DNA of 64,000 nucleotides from an uncultured Catenibacillus sp. (GTDB taxonomy: Bacteria > Bacillota > Clostridia > Lachnospirales > Lachnospiraceae), in NCBI GenBank assembly GCA_934339005.1, contig CAKRHR010000001.1:62001-126000 (forward strand), in the 5' to 3' direction. Below, piece after piece: positions 60,708 through 64,000 of the stretch. Below the pieces are notes generated by a model, which was given only the letters and a program-made list of their open reading frames with translations, had not been told where the DNA came from and did no database searches. Both the position numbers and the translations under genes were made by a program. How positions within the stretch are numbered: the stretch's first letter is position 1; the number at the start of each line of letters is the position of its first letter.

Positions 60708-61931
60708 ATGTTATGCCAATTTACAGTTAAAAATTTTAAGAGTATACGAGATGAGGTAACATTCGACATGCAGGCTGCCGCCATTTCTGAACATGAAGAC
60801 AGAGTTATAAAGGATAAAGATGAAGAATTGTATTTGCCAGTTTCTGCAATATATGGTCCAAATGGTGGAGGAAAATCAAATGTGCTTGAAGCGTTGCACA
60901 GTCTGGTTACAAAAGTGTTAAGACCTTTATACGCAACAAGTAACAACGAAGATATTGCGATAAAAATGAAAAGATTAGTGATAGATCCATTTGTATTTGA
61001 TAAGAAATCAATAAATGAACCGACAGAATTTGAGGTATTCTTTAGAACAGAGTTGGCTGAATATCGATATGAGTTAATTGTAAAAAAAGAAGTCATACTA
61101 TATGAAAGACTAGATCGTATAAAGTTGGAAACAGGTCGGAAATCAGGTCTTTTTGAAAGAAATGAAGAAATTGTTTTAAAAGGTGAATTTGCAAAGTTAA
61201 AAATCAGTAATGAATTATCCGATACATTACCATTGTTATCTTATTTGGGAATTACTTATAGCAAAAATAAGGTAGTTCAGGATGTATTAGGATGGTTTAT
61301 TAAAAAAATTGATTTTTTGAATTATGGGAATCCAATTCAGGAAATGCGAATGGTTGTATCCAATTCTGAAGAAATAAAGAAATTAATGCTTCAAATGATT
61401 CAGGAGATGGATTTGGATATTGTTGATTTTCGATTTGAAGAAAAAGAAAATGAACGATTAGAAGTATTTACAAAGCATAGGGTAGATGAATATGAAGCAG
61501 AGTTGAATTTGTTTGATGAATCCAGTGGAACTAGAAAGTTGTTTGGACTCTTGCCGTTTATTGCAGATAGTTTATTGCATGGAACAACTTTGGTAATAGA
61601 TGAACTAGATGCAAAAATACATCCAGTTTTGTTGCGTTATATTATAATGATGTTTAATAATATGGAAATTAATAAATATCATGCACAGTTGATTTTTACA
61701 TCACATGATTTGTCCACAATGAACAGCAAAGTATTCAGAAGAGATGAAATCTGGTTTGTAGCGAAAGGTAATCACCAAAATTCAAAATTATATTCGCTTG
61801 TGGAGTTTAAGAATGAAAAAGGTGAATCTGTACGAAAAGATGCAAAGTTTGATAAACAGTATTTGGAAGGAAAATATGGTGCAGACCCTTACCTCAGAAA
61901 AATTATAGATTGGGGGATAGTGAATGGTTAA
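60708..61931 (+). CDS. AAA_15 ATPase, RloA-like
   Basis: 407 residues from ATG 60708 with GGAGGG 7 bases upstream; earlier in-frame starts lack a site. N-terminal MLCQFTVKNFKSIRDEVTFDMQA, Walker A AIYGPNGGGKSNVLEAL, and late Walker B LVIDELDAKIHPVLLRYI with the H-like FTSHDL. This is the OLD/AAA_15 class of ABC-like ATPases that partner nucleases in defence systems (RloAB, PARIS, Gabija-like). Overlaps the RloB gene by 8 bases. Confidence 0.85.
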   Translation: MLCQFTVKNFKSIRDEVTFDMQAAAISEHEDRVIKDKDEELYLPVSAIYGPNGGGKSNVLEALHSLVTKVLRPLYATSNNEDIAIKMKRLVIDPFVFDKKSINEPTEFEVFFRTELAEYRYELIVKKEVILYERLDRIKLETGRKSGLFERNEEIVLKGEFAKLKISNELSDTLPLLSYLGITYSKNKVVQDVLGWFIKKIDFLNYGNPIQEMRMVVSNSEEIKKLMLQMIQEMDLDIVDFRFEEKENERLEVFTKHRVDEYEAELNLFDESSGTRKLFGLLPFIADSLLHGTTLVIDELDAKIHPVLLRYIIMMFNNMEINKYHAQLIFTSHDLSTMNSKVFRRDEIWFVAKGNHQNSKLYSLVEFKNEKGESVRKDAKFDKQYLEGKYGADPYLRKIIDWGIVNG

Positions 61932-62688
61932 ACGCTGCAGCAAAGAGAAGGCTAACTGGAAGAAAAAGCGTCGGCAGGAATATTTGGAAAAGAAAGAATT
62001 CCGGTATTATATTTTCTGCGAAGGACAAGCAACGGAACCAAAGTATTTTCAAGGATTTAAAAGATATATTGAAGATAATCCGATTTATCGGGATATGGTA
62101 TTGATTGAAATCGAAGGCTGCCAAGCTGAAACTATGAGGGTAATAGGAAAAGCCGAAGCATATGTTCGGGAGAACAAGATTACAAAAGGCCAAATTTGGT
62201 GTGTCTATGATAAAGATAGTTTTCCATCCAGTGACGTTAATGGTGTAGTTCAGAGAGCAAGTGTGTTGAATCAAAAAAATCCGGATATTCAGTATCATGC
62301 TGCGTGGAGTAATGAATGCATTGAATTTTGGTTTATGCTACATTTTGCGTATTATACTTCAAATAATCATCGGTCTGAGTATAAGAAATTTTTAAATCAG
62401 AAATTTCAGGAATTAGGCATTGGAAAATATGAGAAAAATATGGATGATATATTTGAAACGTTGATGAATGGTGGAAGTCCGAAATTAGCAATTCGATATG
62501 CGAAACGAATTATCAAAAATGGAGAAGGAAAAACACCGGCAGAGATAGCACCTGGAACAAAGGTGTATGAGTTGGTGGAAGAACTGGCAAAATATTTGCC
62601 GGAAAAAATGAAAAATCAGTTCTTAGAAAATCAAAACTATCATAAAGATTTCAAAAGCCTAATTAATATAAATAATAAGCTCAATTAA
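61924..62688 (+). CDS. RloB-like protein, probable TOPRIM-type nuclease
   Basis: 254 residues. Basic N-terminus, then FRYYIFCEGQATEPKYFQGF, a TOPRIM-like Glu motif, and VYDKDSF, a DxD-like motif, followed by WSNECIEFWFMLHF. These are the RloB family landmarks. RloB is always next to an AAA_15 ATPase, and such pairs act against phage. The 8-base overlap indicates translational coupling. Confidence 0.85.
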   Translation: MVKRCSKEKANWKKKRRQEYLEKKEFRYYIFCEGQATEPKYFQGFKRYIEDNPIYRDMVLIEIEGCQAETMRVIGKAEAYVRENKITKGQIWCVYDKDSFPSSDVNGVVQRASVLNQKNPDIQYHAAWSNECIEFWFMLHFAYYTSNNHRSEYKKFLNQKFQELGIGKYEKNMDDIFETLMNGGSPKLAIRYAKRIIKNGEGKTPAEIAPGTKVYELVEELAKYLPEKMKNQFLENQNYHKDFKSLININNKLN

Positions 62689-62794
62689 TAAATATATGCA
62701 TGTACATACATCATGACCTGCAATTTTGTAAATATTTTATGAAAAAATCATGTTAAAAATGAAATTTTTATAAATATTTCTTTCAAAAATGGGA

Positions 62795-62822
62795 TTGACA
62801 TTTTTTCTCAAAGATGTATAAT
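62795..62822 (+). promoter_or_regulatory. amt promoter
   Basis: TTGACA (62795-62800), 16-base spacer, TATAAT (62817-62822); both boxes are consensus. Confidence 0.85.
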
Positions 62823-62834
62823 AATGGACATAGC

Positions 62835-62887
62835 AAAGGAGTTATCGCAGACGAGAGGGTCTGTTGATAGCTCCTTTTCTGTTTTAT
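62835..62887 (+). terminator. Promoter-proximal attenuator before amt
   Basis: AAAGGAGTTATCGCAGAC (62835-62852), GAGAGG loop, GTCTGTTGATAGCTCCTTT (62859-62877), then TTTTCTGTTTTATTTTT. It begins about 12 bases after the -10 box, so a very short leader would end here unless termination is blocked. Confidence 0.75.
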
Positions 62888-62955
62888 TTTTGAAGCTTCG
62901 TAAATTAAAACCCCAATACTTAAATAACCTTTACGGATGTGAGGAGGAGATTATT

Positions 62956-64000
62956 ATGACAGATGAGATTATGCAATTTGTCAAAGAGTATGTCAATGGT
63001 GAAACCTGGGGCATCTGGTTTTTACTTGGTGCAGCCTTAGTATTTTGGATGCAGGCCGGTTTTGCAATGGTAGAAACTGGTTTTACGAGAGCAAAGAATG
63101 CAGGTAATATTATCATGAAGAACCTGATGGACTTCTGTATCGGTACACCGATGTTCATCATTATCGGTTTTGGATTATTCCTTGGTGAAGACCTTGCTGG
63201 TATTATTGGTAAACCTGGATTTGATATTTTTACAGACTATGCAAATTTTGACTGGTCTAACTTCGTATTTAACCTTGTATTTTGTGCCACTACAGCAACA
63301 ATCGTTTCTGGTGCGATGGCAGAACGTACAAAATTCCTTTCCTATTGTGTTTATTCAGCAGTGATTTCAGCAGTGATTTATCCGATTGAAGCTCACTGGA
63401 CATGGGGCGGCGGCTGGTTAGCACAGCTTGGCTTCCACGATTTCGCTGGTTCTAACTGTATTCATATGGTTGGTGGTGTCTGTGCCCTGATCGGTGCAGC
63501 CATTCTTGGACCTCGTATCGGTAAATTTGTTAAAGATAAAAAGACAGGTAAAGTTACAAAAGTTAATGCTTTTCCTGGACATAACCTTCCAATTGGCGCA
63601 CTTGGTGTATTCATCCTCTGGCTTGGCTGGTATGGATTCAACGGTGCAGCCGCAACAACTGTAGAAGAACTTGGTTCTATTTTCGTAACAACAACAATTG
63701 CACCTGCGATGGCAACAGTTGTATGTATGATCTTTACATGGATTAAATATGGTAAACCTGATGTTTCAATGTGTCTGAATGCATCTTTAGCAGGCCTTGT
63801 AGCCATTACAGCACCTTGTGATGTATGTGATGCTTTGGGTGCAATTATTATTGGTAGTGTATCTGGTGTATTAGTTGTCTTTGGTGTATGGCTTTGTGAT
63901 TATGTACTTCATGTTGATGACCCTGTTGGTGCAGTTGCAGTACATTGCATGAATGGTATCTGGGGTACATTAGCTGTTGGTTTATTTGCAACAGAATCTG
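62956..64000 (+). CDS. amt: Ammonium transporter, 3' end outside window
   Basis: 348 codons are present without a stop; the gene runs past the window. Amt/Rh family, about nine membrane helices so far: GAALVFWMQAGFAMVETGF, TWGGGWLAQLG, the pore histidines His170 in NCIHMVGG and His330 in VAVHCMNGIWG, and GHNLPIGALGVFILWLGWYGFNG (core). Start ATG after GAGGAGGAG. A PII protein gene is expected just beyond the window end. Controlled by the attenuator upstream. Confidence 0.95.
   Translation, partial: MTDEIMQFVKEYVNGETWGIWFLLGAALVFWMQAGFAMVETGFTRAKNAGNIIMKNLMDFCIGTPMFIIIGFGLFLGEDLAGIIGKPGFDIFTDYANFDWSNFVFNLVFCATTATIVSGAMAERTKFLSYCVYSAVISAVIYPIEAHWTWGGGWLAQLGFHDFAGSNCIHMVGGVCALIGAAILGPRIGKFVKDKKTGKVTKVNAFPGHNLPIGALGVFILWLGWYGFNGAAATTVEELGSIFVTTTIAPAMATVVCMIFTWIKYGKPDVSMCLNASLAGLVAITAPCDVCDALGAIIIGSVSGVLVVFGVWLCDYVLHVDDPVGAVAVHCMNGIWGTLAVGLFATES

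Noticed and set aside
62835..62877. Classical ANTAR target in the amt leader
   Set aside because: The hexaloop GAGAGG lacks A1 and G4 in the aligned register and only one hairpin is clear; kept only as an attenuator.

Overview
The window looks like a chromosome segment of an anaerobic, spore-forming, gut-type Firmicute, most likely Lachnospiraceae. It is AT-rich, has Shine-Dalgarno-led genes with consensus sigma-A promoters, and carries spoIIID, ECF-type biotin uptake, a selenocysteine-containing SelD, O-acetylhomoserine-based sulfur assimilation and fibre/glycoside genes. No rRNA, tRNA, CRISPR array or intact transposase was seen. A phloroglucinol-type operon would fit a flavonoid degrader such as Eubacterium ramulus, but the species cannot be proven from the sequence alone.

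Layout. 0-3.2 kb: end of the F1Fo ATP synthase operon (atpA 3' end, atpG, atpD, atpC), followed by a terminator and two tandem copies of a structured, unexplained RNA-like repeat. 3.6-12.3 kb: two cell-surface acylation modules, each an MBOAT acyltransferase plus a DHHW (AlgX/AlgJ-like) protein, the first preceded by an SGNH hydrolase and a DUF4358 protein. A purine nucleoside phosphorylase gene lies between them. Both modules are driven by nearly the same promoter sequence. 12.4-15.7 kb: a MacB/LolD-type ABC transporter. 15.7-21.4 kb: an AraC regulator fused to a GH39-like domain that has lost its catalytic residues, divergent from a sugar-binding lipoprotein and a type-B carboxylesterase. 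21.5-25.9 kb: an autoregulated FadR-type GntR regulator, molybdenum cofactor genes (moaA, MOSC, moeA) and an orphan methyltransferase corrinoid protein.

26-31.5 kb: an HxlR regulator divergent from a strongly promoted operon with highly biased codon use: cupin, SDR, 3-hydroxyacyl dehydrogenase, metal-dependent cyclase-family hydrolase, BKACE lyase and a zinc-ribbon protein. The combination matches the anaerobic phloroglucinol route: phloroglucinol reductase, dihydrophloroglucinol cyclohydrolase, 3-hydroxy-5-oxohexanoate dehydrogenase, triacetate acetoacetate-lyase. This is the most interesting system in the window. 31.8-41.2 kb: biotin transporter with a BirA box, selenoprotein SelD, DUF3737, MalY/PatB lyase, TcdA, then cysK, metY and an Rrf2/CymR-like regulator, and a rhodanese-TtcA fusion; together a sulfur/selenium block.

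41.2-53.5 kb: a glycan utilisation region with AraC regulator, GH3 beta-glucosidase, YesM/YesN-like two-component system, solute-binding lipoprotein, two LplB/LplC-type permeases and a GH5 enzyme. 53.5-59.8 kb: metallo-beta-lactamase-fold hydrolase, LysR regulator, a heterodimeric ABC exporter with one degenerate ATP site, and an ArsC/Spx-like protein. 59.9-62.7 kb: a small winged-helix protein, a palindromic MITE-like element, spoIIID, and a RloA-RloB type ATPase/nuclease pair that is a candidate phage-defence unit. 62.8-64 kb: an ammonium transporter gene, cut by the window end, behind a promoter-proximal attenuator.
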